DNA of 64,000 bases from Nelumbo lutea (GCA_022828595.1 JAKGHH010000004.1:51882922-51946921); one strand, 5' to 3'. Numbered from the stretch's first letter, positions 25,061-36,022 are shown. Numbers and translations: made by a program. Notes: generated from the sequence alone by a model not told the origin.

Positions 25061-25231
25061 TGGTATCTGTTCCTCACACAGGACGCCTCACACCAACCTC
25101 ACATGCATATCACACCATAAGAATATCTCCCATGAATAATAATATAAAAGTACAGGAAATGTTCCCAATACATGGCGGGATGTGCCTATGAGATCGACGT
25201 GAGGCATACTATGTGAGGAACAGATCCGGTC
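25061..25231. mobile_element. Fold-back element, about 170 bp
   Basis: The left arm, ATCTGTTCCTCACACAGG, pairs with the right arm, TGTGAGGAACAGAT. Inner motifs GCCTCAC and GTGAGGC pair as well. Flanking A/T-rich DNA hides any target duplication. Confidence 0.5.
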
Positions 25232-25599
25232 TCATATATATATATATATATGTTTGGGCTATTACATATCTAGGGCCCTGTGCTATACTTGGGCTTTGTT
25301 AAAGAGAAATTCAAATAAAAAAAGTCCTATACTGACTTTCATTAATCATGTTGAATTGGTTCATGTCCAACTCAATATTTTAATGGGTTATCCAATTGGT
25401 TTAACTACAATCCAAATTGCACCCTTGTGAGAGTGGCCAAATTTTATAATTAATTTTTACTATTTTTAAATAAAACATGAATAGACTTTAAATTAGTAAA
25501 AAAATATTCTATATTTCTATATACCTTAAAAGCAATTGTCCATGTCTTCATCTCCCTCTACCCTCTCCATCATACTTTGCATTCTTTTTTTATTTTATA

Positions 25600-26048
25600 G
25601 GATAAATTACATATAGGTACCCTGTACTTTGTGGGTAGTGACAAATAGATACTCTGAACTTTCAATTGTGACACTTGAGTACCTTGAACTCTCAAAATAT
25701 AGACGCTTGGGTCCATCCATTAGTTTTCTGTCAACTAAATGTTACATAATCACAAAAATACCATTCTCATGTATTTCCGAGATTATTCTCAGGTAACCAA
25801 ACATCTCTCTTGATGATATTCTCACATGGGCAGCAAATAACATATTCAAATTTTCCAACAACGACATTCTTTGATGATGGTTTTACTCCAAAATGATCTA
25901 AAAAATACACGAGAATGATATTTTTGAAATTATGTAATGTTTAATTGGCGGAATAGTAACAGATGGATCCAAATGTCTATTTTTGAAAGTTCAGGGCACC
26001 TATCTATCACTGCCTCCATAGTGTAGGGTACATATCTGTAATTTACCC
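25600..26048. mobile_element. Mutator-like fold-back MITE with 9-bp target duplication
   Basis: This 449-bp element has ends GGATAAATTACATATAGG and the reverse complement of ATATCTGTAATTTACCC. It is flanked by TATTTTATA at 25591-25599 and 26049-26057. A 9-bp duplication with long inverted arms is characteristic of MULE-type MITEs. It has no coding capacity. Confidence 0.7.
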
Positions 26049-26847
26049 TATTTTATAAAATATCAACACAACATGGCCTATCCCAATTAAGAATGTCATA
26101 AGACCACTTTTGCCTTGATTTATTAACTTAATTAACCTTAACATGGTTTAATTTAATTAACCTTATTATTAGATAATTATCTAATTAACTTAAGTTAAAT
26201 AGGTTAACTTAACTAATTAACCTAATTATGTTATGTAATTAATTAATAAGTAAGGCTAATTATTAATTTTTAAAAAGTAAGATTAATTAATTATGCTAGG
26301 GTTATTTACATCAACTTAATTAAGTTTATTAAGTTATTTAATTAAGTGAATCAATTGTAATTATTAAAGTTAATCCATATTAATTTGAGATAAGTTAATA
26401 TTTCTTAAGGTTAATTAATAAATTAACTGATATAACTTAATTAGCTTAATTAGTTAATCTCATGATCTTCACTTGTTTATCTAACTATTAGCTAATATAT
26501 TAATCAGGTTAATTAAATCAATATATGTTAAAGGCAACCCAAAAATGACACACTGTTTTCTTGATTCTTAATTTATTGCCATTTAAGGCTGTTCTTTTAT
26601 TTTGGGACTTAGGAGTGGAAACAAGAAAGTCTCCTAAATTTGGAGGGGGGAGGGAGAAAAAGTTAACTCCCTTCCTTGCACTCACAATGTGACTGTTTAG
26701 TGTCCTCACAACAAATGATATGCCAAGGCAAGAGAGAAACAACCCAAGCAAGTTTTGTCTAAAACATTTTTTTTTAAGCCTGATAAAATGACAAGGCAAA
26801 TAATTCATTATTTGATCAGTGAACAGTCTTTAAAAATACAATCATTA
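26049..26847. other. AT-rich spacer dense in TTAATTAA-type palindromes
   Basis: Between about 26110 and 26520 the sequence is almost entirely short inverted words of TTAATTAAY and GTTAAY type, with no coding frame. A similar texture recurs at about 38690-38940. It may act as a matrix-attachment-like region or be decayed satellite DNA; neither can be shown here. Confidence 0.3.
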
Positions 26848-27198
26848 AGGTCCATTCGCTTTTCAATAGGTTATTTATCTGGGTAAATGCATTTATTTGG
26901 ATAAATATTTTTTAGGAAGCATTTATCCGGGTAAGTGCATTTATCCATGCTCTTTTATTTTTCGGGTAAATAAGACAATGACTGTTTTATCCATAAAAAA
27001 AAGCATTATTAATCTTCTATGGACCCGACATAAGTTTTCCGCTAGGTGGGAAAGTTACTCCCAAGTGATTCCTGGGAAAATAAATCTTCTATGGACCCCA
27101 CATAAGTCTGAAAAAAAAACATGAATTTCTTGATCAATGAGAATCAAAATCTCATTAACGAACTTCCCCCCTCTCAAAATCCAAAAAACAAACAGACC
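26848..27198. mobile_element. Tourist-like MITE, GTAAATGCATTTACC family (copy 1)
   Basis: This element of about 350 bp lies between TTA at 26845-26847 and TTA at 27199-27201. The left end GGTCCATTCGCTTTTCA and right end CAAAAAACAAACAGACC are inverted. The core repeats the near-palindromic GTAAATGCATTTATCC. It is related to copies at 36023-36432 and about 59405-59640. Confidence 0.6.
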
Positions 27199-27761
27199 TT
27201 AAGAAGCCTAGGTCTGAACTCCAGAGATAGATAAACCAATAATAATCCACCATCTTGATACCCAAGGAGCACCCAAACCAAATTGCTTGAGTCACCGGGC
27301 AATGCATATGATCTAAAAGAAAAAAAATCTTTACAAGTTAAAAGTTATACATTATTTGCAATGCAAATTTATTTGCATTGATGCAAAACAACGATGGCAG
27401 TGCAAATGATTTCGGAGCAAATTGTGATTTACTTTTATTTCAAATTTTATTTTATTTTGTTTGATTGCAGTACAAATGAAATAAACTAAGGCCTGAACCA
27501 AAATAAAGTAACACCCAAAACAAACACAGGCTATTATGGAAGTATTATAAACACGCCATATTTTTCTTAGAACAAAAAATCAACTTCATCCATGACGTTT
27601 ACACCAATCATCATCAAGACTTCTACTATCATACTTCCCCCCTTGACTTGTACAGTTGTACTCATAGTCATAGAGTAGAGGTAGGTGGTTGTCATACTTA
27701 AGAAACTCCATCATTGTAGAAATCAATCTCATTCTTGAGCATTGATCTTGGTGGATACTTA
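27199..27761. other. Intergenic spacer before the composite Harbinger locus
   Basis: No gene seen. The stretch includes a segment rich in TGCAAAT motifs (about 27350-27480), reminiscent of the cores of the GTGCAAAT MITEs elsewhere in the window, but without definable ends. Confidence 0.3.
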
Positions 27762-28013
27762 GGCCATATTTGTTTCACTGTTTTAGGCTTCATTCTTTTA
27801 ATTCTTGCTAAGAATGGGCAAGAATGAATAAAATTAGAGTGTTTGGTTAGAAAATTCTTGCCCTAAGCCACATTCCTTTTAGAATGAAAAGTAGGCCCCA
27901 TAGCAGAAAAATAGAGTAGCGTGCAACATGAAAAATAATCATGCCCCATCTTGCTAATTTTCATTATTTGAGGAAACTTTTCCTACAAAACTGCTCCCAT
28001 AGATGTTTACTAG

Positions 28014-28832
28014 TAGGGGTGTCAATGGACCGGTTTTGGTTTGGATCCAATCTGTTATAATTATTGCATTGGGCCAATCCAAAATAAATTGGTCTGTATC
28101 GGACTTAAACCAAATTCCCAATAATTCGATCATGAGGCCAAACCCTTGTCCAATTTGAAACCATTCAAAACTGAAGCCAACATAAAAACACTTTTATTGA
28201 AGAATTTTTATGAATTCACTTTTACAAAAGCATTTTTACAAAAGTAATTTTGTAAAAATAATTTTATGAAAAGTACTTTTATGTTTACGGAAGCACTTTT
28301 ATAAAAGTAATTTTATGAAAATTACTTTTATGAAAGCACTTTTACAAAGTACTTTTACGAAAGCACTTTTACACGAAAAAACTTTTATGAAAACACTTTT
28401 ACGAAAGCACTTTTATTATAAAAGCACTTTTGTGAAAGTGCTTTTGTGAAATGACTTTTATAAAAGCACTTTTACGAAAGTAATTTTACATGTACAAAAA
28501 ACTTTTATGGCATTTTATGAAAGTACTTTTATAAAAGCACTTTTACGAAAGTATTCTTGTAAAAGCACTTTTACAAAAGTACTTTTATTCATTCACCTTG
28601 GATTGGGTTGGACCCAATCCGATCCATTTGCATTTTAGTTGGACTAGATTGGACTGTAGTAGGCATTGTAGTTTTTTTATATATTCTTTAGATTTCTCAT
28701 GTTATTTTGGTGTTTGATTCAATTTGGATTGGATTGGACCCAATCTGGTCCGTTTGCATTTTATTTAGACTAGATTGGATTTGATTTTTATGAATTTGGA
28801 TTGGATTTGGTCCGGTCCATTTGACAATTCTA
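28014..28832. mobile_element. hAT-type non-autonomous element with internal minisatellite
   Basis: This 819-bp element is flanked by a perfect 8-bp duplication, TTTACTAG, at 28006-28013 and 28833-28840. The left end is TAGGGGTGTCAATGGACC; the right end is GGTCCATTTGACAATTCTA. The 8-bp duplication and TAGGGGTG ends define a hAT MITE. The arms are built of GGTCCAATCC-type repeats. The core is the AAAAGYACTTTT array. It is inserted in the Harbinger-family arm. Confidence 0.8.
28180..28590. repeat. Minisatellite of 14-15 bp units around AAAAGYACTTTT (array 1)
   Basis: A degenerate array of units of the form AAGYACTTTTAYRA, each containing a near-palindromic AAAAGTACTTTT or AAAAGCACTTTT. It forms the core of the hAT element 28014-28832. 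Related arrays lie at 34830-35180 and 40845-41350. Confidence 0.85.
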
Positions 28833-29461
28833 TTTACTAGCAAACTACCTTGGAAACTCACATCGATAGGCATTGATTGTCGGTCGTCCACTGATAAACA
28901 TGTATGCCAATAGTTTTGGAGACCTAGGCTGGCGGTTTATGAATACCGACACAATTTTCTTTTAAAGAATGAAAAGGAACAACATAGGACACTTGTCAAT
29001 TTGAAAAGAATTCATTTTTAGGAAAAATGTGTTTGGTTCATATCAATATTTTCTTATTCTACCTATCCATTCTTGTCCATTTAAGAATGTCATCTTGGGT
29101 AAGAATGAGAAAGAATGAGAATTGAACCAAAATGGCCTTCGCTGCAAGTGGTCTCATTCTTTTAATTCTTGCCAATTCTGAGAAAGAATGGGCAAGAATG
29201 AATGAGATGTAGGTGTTTGGATATTGATTTCTTGCCACAGGACTCATTCTTCCCAGAATGAAATTTGGGTATCGGCAAAAATTTAACACTTACCAATTAT
29301 TATTATTTTTTTTCATCGAGTTTGAAACTCCAGTCCTCTTGACTGAAGTCACTAAACCTTCATCCCTCTCCCTCTGTGTGTGTGTACAAGGTAGCTGAGA
29401 TCGATCTCGATCTGTTGAAGTCCTAAAGCAAAGATCAATCCAAAGAGCTCAAAACCAAGGT

Positions 29462-29501
<40 letters not shown>

Positions 29502-30234
29502 TCTTCTTCTTCTTCATCTCCTTCTCAAGCTGCACACAGAAGATGGATTGGATTTGATTTTTATGAATTTGGATTGGATTTGGTCCGGTCCATTTGACAA
29601 TTCTATTTACTAGCAAACTACCTTGGAAACTCACATCGATAGGCATTGATTGTCGGTCGTCCACTGGTAAACATGTATGCCAATAGTTTTGGAGACCTAG
29701 GCTGGCGGTTTATGAATACCGACACAATTTTCTTTTAAAGAATGAAAAGGAACAACATAGGACACTTGTCAATTTGAAAAGAATTCATTTTTAGGAAAAA
29801 TGTGTTTGGTTCATATCAATATTTTCTTATTCTACCTATCCATTCTTGTCCATTTAAGAATGTCATCTTGGGTAAGAATGAGAAAGAATGAGAATTGAAC
29901 CAAAATGGCCTTCGCTGCAAGTGGTCTCATTCTTTTAATTCTTGCCAATTCTGAGAAAGAATGGGCAAGAATGAATGAGATGTAGGTGTTTGGATATTGA
30001 TTTCTTGCCACAGGACTCATTCTTCCCAGAATGAAATTTGGGTATCGGCAAAAATTTAACACTTACCAATTATTATTATTTTTTTTCATCGAGTTTGAAA
30101 CTCCAGTCCTCTTGACTGAAGTCACTAAACCTTCATCCCTCTCCCTCTGTGTGTGTGTACAAGGTAGCTGAGATCGATCTCGATCTGTTGAAGTCCTAAA
30201 GCAAAGATCAATCCAAAGAGCTCAAAACCAAGGT

Positions 30235-30282
<48 letters not shown>

Positions 30283-31098
30283 TCTTCTTCTTCTTCATCT
30301 CCTTCTCAAGCTGCACACAGAAGATGGATTGGATTTGATTTTTATGAATTTGGATTGGATTTGGTCCGGTCCATTTGACAATTCTATTTACTAGCAAACT
30401 ACCTTGGAAACTCACATCGATAGGCATTGATTGTCGGTCGTCCACTGGTAAACATGTATGCCAATAGTTTTGGAGACCTAGGCTGGCGGTTTATGAATAC
30501 CGACACAATTTTCTTTTAAAGAATGAAAAGGAACAACATAGGACACTTGTCAATTTGAAAAGAATTCATTTTTAGGAAAAATGTGTTTGGTTCATATCAA
30601 TATTTTCTTATTCTACCTATCCATTCTTGTCCATTTAAGAATGTCATCTTGGGTAAGAATGAGAAAGAATGAGAATTGAACCAAAATGGCCTTCGCTGCA
30701 AGTGGTCTCATTCTTTTAATTCTTGCCAATTCTGAGAAAGAATGGGCAAGAATGAATGAGATGTAGGTGTTTGGATATTGATTTCTTGCCACAGGACTCA
30801 TTCTTCCCAGAATGAAATTTGGGTATCGGCAAAAATTTAACACTTACCAATTATTATTATTATTTTTCGTCGAGTTTGAAACTCCAGTCCTCTTGACTGA
30901 AGTCACTAAACCTTCATCCCTCTCCCTCTGTGTGTGTGTACAAGGTAGCTGAGGTCGATCTCGATCTGTTGAAGTCCTAAGGCAAAGATCAATCCAAAGA
31001 GCTCAAAACCAAGGTAAACTCTCTCTCTCTCTCTCTCTCTCTCTTTGTCTTCTTCTTCTTCATCTCCTTCTCAAGCTGCACACAGAAGATGGATATCT
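28773..31098 (+). repeat. Threefold tandem repeat, unit of about 775 bp, nearly identical copies
   Basis: Copies are 28773-29545, 29546-30326 and 30327-31098. Differences I can see are a few substitutions (such as GATAAAC/GGTAAAC), the poly-T stretch and the length of a (CT)n run. Each unit contains the last 60 bp of the hAT element, its TTTACTAG flank, the tail of a Harbinger arm, a second Harbinger head, and a leader-like segment with (CT)n ending at CACACAGAAGATGGAT. The joints share GGAT microhomology. The first copy is continuous with the full hAT element, and the last runs into unrelated DNA after 31098. Confidence 0.92.
29465..31043 (+). repeat. (CT)n microsatellites, one per copy of the threefold repeat
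   Basis: CT runs lie at about 29465-29498, 30237-30280 and 31018-31044, each just after AACCAAGGTAAA. Their different lengths account for most of the size difference between the three copies, as expected for slippage after amplification. Confidence 0.85.
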
Positions 31099-32222
31099 CC
31101 TCCTCCTCCTTCGTCTTCTTCTTCTTACTCTGTTTTTTCCCCTTTTAGGTTGACCACCAATATCAGCCCTATAACCATTAAAAGAAAGCACCATCGATTA
31201 AAGTATTTGATCAATTTTTGTCTCTTCATTATTTTCCTTATTGGTATTTGTGTGTTCGAATCATTATGGAATTTATACATTTAATTATAAATTGTTGTTG
31301 TTATTTTGATGCAATTAAAGTAATTACTTGAAAATGAGAAAATTATAGTGCCAATTTTACATATGTTGTTTTCACGATGCTAAGACGTTTCATCCAAAGG
31401 ATTGACCAGATTCGTTTCACAAACTTTATTTATCACATAACAGTTGATCTGGTTTACACCAACCTCATAAAGTTTGCTTTGCTGTTATTTTTCTGCCATT
31501 ATTTATCTTGATCTTATACTTAGCCCTCAGCATTAGAAATAGATAAAGTTACAAATTTGATGGGGTCCTACATTACTTGGTCTGATAAAATTAAATAGTG
31601 AAATCCATGTTAAGGATGTTCTAGATTGGTTATTAATGGAAGCATGCTCTACTGTTTGTTTCTTGTATGTTGATCACAAGTGTGTAAGCTATTAGGCAAT
31701 CAGTTTTATGCATTTTTTTTTTCATTTAATTCCACTTTTTTTTTGCTTTCATATGCATCCTTTAGCTCCCACTAATAGAGGCTCCAAGTGATTTTCAATG
31801 AATGGAATATTTTAAATGTTTTGTGATACATAGAGTCTGAATCTGTTTTTGGAAGAAAAATTTCCTCTTATAAAATAAATGTCTATTTTCCCTTTGCCCT
31901 CACAGTCTTTGAGAGATGAGGAATCAATTAATTTATTATACAAATTTTCTCCGTTTATTTGAGTATGAAGACTACATGTCCCATGTTCTTTCCTATCAAC
32001 TAAAGCTCAAAGTAGGAATCTATAATCTCTCTGTACATTTGTAATATATTACAAAATATGGAAAAAAAAATCAATAAACCCTTGTTGTCCTATAAGATGA
32101 TTCTTACATAGCCACCTAATGAATGCTCTGACCTTACTCTATGGAGAATGAGGATTGATTAAATAGACATCCTAGACAGATAAAGATGAAGAGATGATCC
32201 ATGTCCCCTCTGATGACAAATT
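31099..32222. other. Interior of the composite locus, no gene recognised
   Basis: After the third copy, ATG at 31089 begins a very short Ser/Phe-rich frame (MDISSSSFVFFLL) that looks like a signal peptide but stops at 31149. A non-ATG frame to 31284 is Ser/Pro-rich. Neither matches a family I know. The rest is T-rich and non-coding. It may be the leader and first intron of the transposase unit. Confidence 0.3.
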
Positions 32223-32522
32223 CTAGGTCTGGGCTCCACTTGAACCCTGGGGTATCATCTGTTGGAAATATTCCCTTATTCCTGAAAACCTTGAATCTTC
32301 ACCAAATATGCTTGGATCTGAAATTTCATCTTGGATGGCCATCGAGCCTTGTAGCATTCTCACCACTTGGGACATGCTAGGCCTAAGTGTGGGAGATGCA
32401 GTAATGCACAAGAGAGCTACTTTAATCATCCTTTTCACCTCTTGCCTATTGAAATCACTTCCCAACCTTGGATCCACCAACTCTAGTAAGCTTTCTCTCT
32501 GCTGCAAAATAAAGGCCTGGAA
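32223..32522 (-). pseudogene. C-terminal fragment of a leucine-rich-repeat receptor kinase gene
   Basis: On the minus strand, residues beginning LQQRESLLELVDPRLGS run through the kinase subdomain XI block CITASPTLRPSMSQVVRML to a serine-rich tail and stop codon. This is the end of plant LRR receptor kinases related to the malectin-domain LRR VIII subgroup. An in-frame TAA at 32523-32525 directly precedes the homologous part. No ATP-binding loop, catalytic HRD or DFG, transmembrane segment or LRRs are present nearby. It lies antisense to the transposase relic inside the composite Harbinger locus, which suggests capture of a gene fragment, although an older gene end buried by insertions is also possible. 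Confidence 0.75.
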
Positions 32523-32659
32523 TTACTTTGAATGCAGCTTTAAGCTTTATTAGCTGAACTAAGGTTTTCACCCCTGGACCCTTAGTCAATGTGGATCAAA
32601 GTATGTTTCAGCTTAAATCCAAGACTCAAAAGGTGATTTGTTTTTTGTTGTTTTAATTT

Positions 32660-33816
32660 GCCTCTAAATAGACTGTGGGTTGGAGCATCCTCTATAGAAG
32701 AACAACTAGGAATATTTTTATAATCTTGGCACAAACTTTATCAAATAGGATGGTAGTTGAGATCTTCCAATACTCTGAAGAAACTGTTGATCGCCACTTT
32801 AAAAGGATGTTAAAGGCTATTTTGAAATTAGGTCGTGAGATTATTGCTCCAATCCAATATGAAGGTGCTGCACCAGAAATAGCATGGGATTCAAGATATT
32901 TTCCATATTTTAAGGTATAAATTTTTTAATATTTATTCATTGTTAGTTTTGTTATATTTGTTAAAAAAGATCCTAATATTTTTATGTAAAATAAGATTGC
33001 ATTGGTGCTATTGATGGAATACATATTTGTGCTTGTGTTCTAGTTGACCAACAAATACCATATCATAGTAGAAAGATTATGACAACACAAAATGTGCTAG
33101 TACTTGCTCTTTTGACATGCGTTTCACATTTGTGTATGCTAGATGAGAAGGGTCAACAAACGACTCTAGAATTTTTACCGAAGCATTAACAAGGCCTAAA
33201 GTTGAGTTCCCTATGCCTCCAAGTGGTATGAAAATAATTTTATGTTCAATTCTAATTATATAAAATATAAAATTTAAGAAAAAAATTGTATAATTTTATA
33301 TATCTGTATTTATTGTGTTTTAGGTAAATATTACGTAGCCGATTCAGGTTTCACTACCATTACAGGATTTCTCACCCCATTTAAAGGTGACCATTATCAT
33401 TTGCAAGAATATAGGACAATGAGACAACGACTGAAGGATGTTTGTGAATTGTTTAACCTTCATCATTCATCACTTCGTAATGTAATAGAACGATGCTTTG
33501 GAGTGTTGAAGGAACGTTTTCAAATTCTGAACCACACAAAGCCTTATAGTATTGACACACAAAGGCGCATAGTCATTGCATGTTGTACACTTCATGATTT
33601 CATTAGGCTGGAGACATTACTTGATCAAGAAGATCCATTGTTTAGAATAAACGAAAATGAAGAAGCTGTCAAAGATAGCAACACAGTTGTATCATCAAAT
33701 ACACAAACACTAAATTAAGTGCTCGTGATTGAGATGAAACAATGAAAATGTTACGGATTGATATTACTAATCAGTTGGCTGATAAACATGAATATGAACG
33801 ACTTCCAACACATTGA
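32660..33816 (+). pseudogene. PIF/Harbinger transposase remnant
   Basis: PIF/Harbinger transposases are DDE nucleases that insert at TWA sites. Segments appear in the right order: SSIEEQLGIFL then, after a frame change, NRMVVEIFQYSEETVDRHF, WDSRYFPYFK at about 32885-32914, CIGAIDGIHI at about 32998 (first Asp motif), VDQQIPYHSRK, a second frame change, ADSGFTT at about 33340 (second Asp motif), and RNVIERCFGVLKERF with the HDFIR motif (CCTLHDFIRLE) near 33597. Two intron-like gaps, 32915-32995 and 33226-33323, begin with GT and end with AG, and the second joins PPSG to KYYVADSG. Frameshifts and a stop make it inactive. Confidence 0.85.
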
Positions 33817-34036
33817 TAAATAAATTTAATGAAACAGATAGACATTTTATACTTCTTTATATTACTCATTTTGATGTTATACATTGCTTCTTTTCATTAT
33901 ATATATATATATATATATATATTTAATGCAACAAACTACAAAAGATTCTCAAGTTTTTTTGTCCTTTTTCATATTGTGTTATTGATGTGGAGCCCACATG
34001 ATTCCATGATATATATTTGCCATCGAGTGTTGTATG

Positions 34037-34411
34037 TAGGGGTGTCAATTGGACTAAATTTGGTCCAATCTGATTTAGTCCAATGTTAGTACATTATAAA
34101 TGGACCAAGTCCAATCCAATCCAATAAATATTTTGGACCTTTTTGGACCGGCCCAATTCAATGTCTAGACTGTCCAATCTATTCAAATTCATTTTGATTT
34201 AGATTGGTTTCAACCCAAGCTCGGTCAATTGGCACCTACGTTCTTACCTTATATCAATGGACCAGATATTGGCTTAATCCAACTCAATCCAATATAATTT
34301 TTTATTACGAACAGACCAGATGGTCCAATCCAATCCAATAAATATTTTGGATCAAATTAGTCCATTGGATTGCATTGGGTCCAATCCAAAACCGGTCCAT
34401 TCACACCCTTA
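34037..34411. mobile_element. Short hAT-type MITE of the GGTCCAATCC family
   Basis: This 375-bp element has ends TAGGGGTGTCAATTGGAC and the inverted GGTCCATTCACACCCTTA. The interior is inverted GGTCCAATCC repeats. No convincing 8-bp duplication: GTTGTATG on the left, TATTTTTA on the right. It matches the element at 40101-40472 in layout and size. Confidence 0.6.
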
Positions 34412-34439
34412 TATTTTTATTTTGATTAATGAAAAAATG

Positions 34440-34633
34440 AATGAGAATAAAGTTTGTAACCAAAAAGGTTACAAATTTTACTCTCATTCTTGTCGTAAAA
34501 AAACCATTTTTTTGGGAAAAAAGCGTTTGGTTTGTAGCAATATTTTCTCATTCTTCCCATTTTTATCCATTCTTTTCCATTTTAAAATTTCATCTTGGGT
34601 AAGAATGAGAAAGAATGAGAAATGAACCAAACA
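34440..34633 (+). mobile_element. Tail fragment of a Harbinger-family element (+ orientation)
   Basis: GTTTGGTTTGTAGCAATATT ... AAATGAACCAAACATGG matches the tail of the left arm and directly meets the tail of the inverted arm beginning at 34634, giving a tail-to-tail junction. Confidence 0.55.
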
Positions 34634-35436
34634 TGGATAAGAATGGGTAAAAATAGGTAGAATGAGAAAATATTGCTATGAACCAAACACTTTTTTTCCT
34701 AAAAATGAATTCTTTTCAGAGTAATAAGTGTCCTATGTTGCTCGTTTTCATTCTTAAAAAAAGTAAAAAAAAAAGGATGTTAGTATTCATAAACCGCCAG
34801 CCTAGGTCTCCAAAATTGTTGGCATAAATGTTTTGTAAAAGTGTTTTTATAAAAATACTTTTGTAAAAGTACTTTCATAAAAGTACTTTTATATAAGTGA
34901 TTTAGTAAAAAATCTTTCATAAAAGTACTTTTTATAAAAGTACTTTCATAAAAATGTTTTTATTAAAGTGCTTTCATAAAAATACTTTTATAAAAGTACT
35001 TTTTGTAAAAGTGCTTTCATAAAAGTGATTTAATGTAAAAGTGCTTTCGTAAAAGTACTTTACTTTTGCAAAAGTAAAAGTATTTTCATAAATTTACTTT
35101 TATAAAAGTGATTTTGTAAAAGTTCTTTCATGTAAAAGTACTTTTATAAAAGTTCTTTTGTAAAAGAGCTTTCGCAAAAATATATCTATGGTAGCAGTTT
35201 TATAGGTAGAGTTTCTTCAAAGAATGAAAATAAGCAAGATGGGGCATGATTATCTTTCATGCTGCAACCTACTCAATTTTTGTGCTATGGGGCTGATTTT
35301 TCATTCTAAAAAGAATGTGACACATAGCAAGAATTTTGTAACCAAACATTCTAATGTTATTCATTCTTACCCATTCTTACCTAAAATGAGCAAGAATTAA
35401 AAAAATGAGGCCCGGAATAGTGAACCAAGCATGGCC
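34634..35436 (-). mobile_element. Right Harbinger-family arm (inverted), with array but no hAT ends
   Basis: Read on the minus strand from 35436, it starts GGCCATGCTTGGTTCACT and follows the left arm closely through CCATAGATAT, then enters the AAAAGYACTTTT array. It resumes at TTTATGCCAACAATTTTGGAG and runs to a tail matching ATTCATTTTTAGGAAAAA. TTA flanks the outer end at 35437-35439. Confidence 0.6.
34830..35180. repeat. Minisatellite around AAAAGTACTTTT (array 2)
   Basis: Units such as AAAAGTACTTTCATA and AAAAGTACTTTTATA repeat for about 350 bp inside the inverted Harbinger arm. Unlike arrays 1 and 3, it is not bordered by TAGGGGTG-type hAT ends. Confidence 0.8.
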
Positions 35437-35439
35437 TTA

Positions 35440-36022
35440 AAATAACGGGTCACAACAACCAAGTCATTTTGGATTTTTTTTTTTTGTTTCTACGGCTTAG
35501 GAACAAATATTCTATCTAGCTTGACTGTAGGGATATTTGAGATAGTATACAATGGTTAGATCTCCTTCTCCTTGCTAGAATTATCATTTGCTCGAATTTT
35601 CAGCTTGGGTTTGAAGAATTATGTTGAAGATCTCCGAACTAAATGCCAAATTTATTCACAATAATCAAAGGGAGGGTAACAAAGGTTTAGCCAAATTGGC
35701 TTGTGAGAGGTTTAGAGCATTGTTGAAATGCCAATATTGTAGGATAGACGATAGACAACATTATAGACCCTTTTGTTTATCGAGTCTCTTCTATTTTGGA
35801 AATTACAAGACCAAACCCTACTATTTCTATGTTATCTTCGATCACAAAACCCGTGGTTGTGCAGCTATAAGTACGTATTCATTAGATAATTACCTTCATA
35901 CCTTGCTATGTTCTGTTAAAAGTAGTTAATCAAATGATAGTTAGCCACAAACAAGATATTCTACAAGAAGGGATGAGAACTTAGATTGGTATAGGATATT
36001 TTTGAACCATAAATGCTTCTTA
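35440..36022. other. Spacer with one short unrecognised frame
   Basis: An ATG frame at 35621-35929 (102 residues) includes a Cys pair and aromatic runs (CQYCRIDDRQHYRPF), but I do not recognise it, and it lacks gene-like context. The rest shows nothing. Confidence 0.2.

Larger units (their letters stand above)
27762..29137 (+). mobile_element. Left Harbinger-family arm (+ orientation), interrupted by a hAT element
   Basis: Starts GGCCATATTTG after TTA and ends GAATTGAACCAAAATGGCC, the inverted end. The next bases are TTC, which would be a mutated TTA. With the 819-bp hAT insertion removed it is about 550 bp, so it could have been a complete MITE. Immediately after it another head-like segment (TCTCATTCTTTTAATTCTTG) begins. 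Confidence 0.55.
27762..35436. mobile_element. Composite PIF/Harbinger locus with TTA target duplications
   Basis: The left end GGCCATATTTGTTTCACT and the right end (reverse complement GGCCATGCTTGGTTCACT) are inverted repeats. They continue through CATTCTTTTAATTCTTGC-type sub-terminal sequence, and TTA flanks both ends (27759-27761 and 35437-35439). Inside lie: a + oriented arm (27762-29137), further head and tail segments amplified in a threefold repeat, a receptor-kinase fragment, a PIF/Harbinger transposase relic, a + oriented tail (about 34440-34633) and an inverted arm (34634-35436). The 3-bp TTA duplication and the transposase type agree on PIF/Harbinger. Whether the whole 7.7 kb ever moved as one unit, or is a pile-up of several family members, cannot be decided here. 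Confidence 0.6.

Noticed and set aside
28180..28590. CRISPR-like regular repeats
   Set aside because: Units are contiguous degenerate minisatellite repeats without spacers, in a plant nuclear genome.
29059..30843. Three identical 76-residue minus-strand frames
   Set aside because: They are copies of one non-coding stretch in the threefold repeat, made of MITE terminal sequence; identity comes from the duplication and not from selection.
31045..31284. A 79-residue Ser/Pro-rich protein with a membrane segment
   Set aside because: It begins at TTG inside a (CT)n-TCTTCT leader-like region. The nearby ATG at 31089 is in another frame and stops after about 20 codons. No family match.
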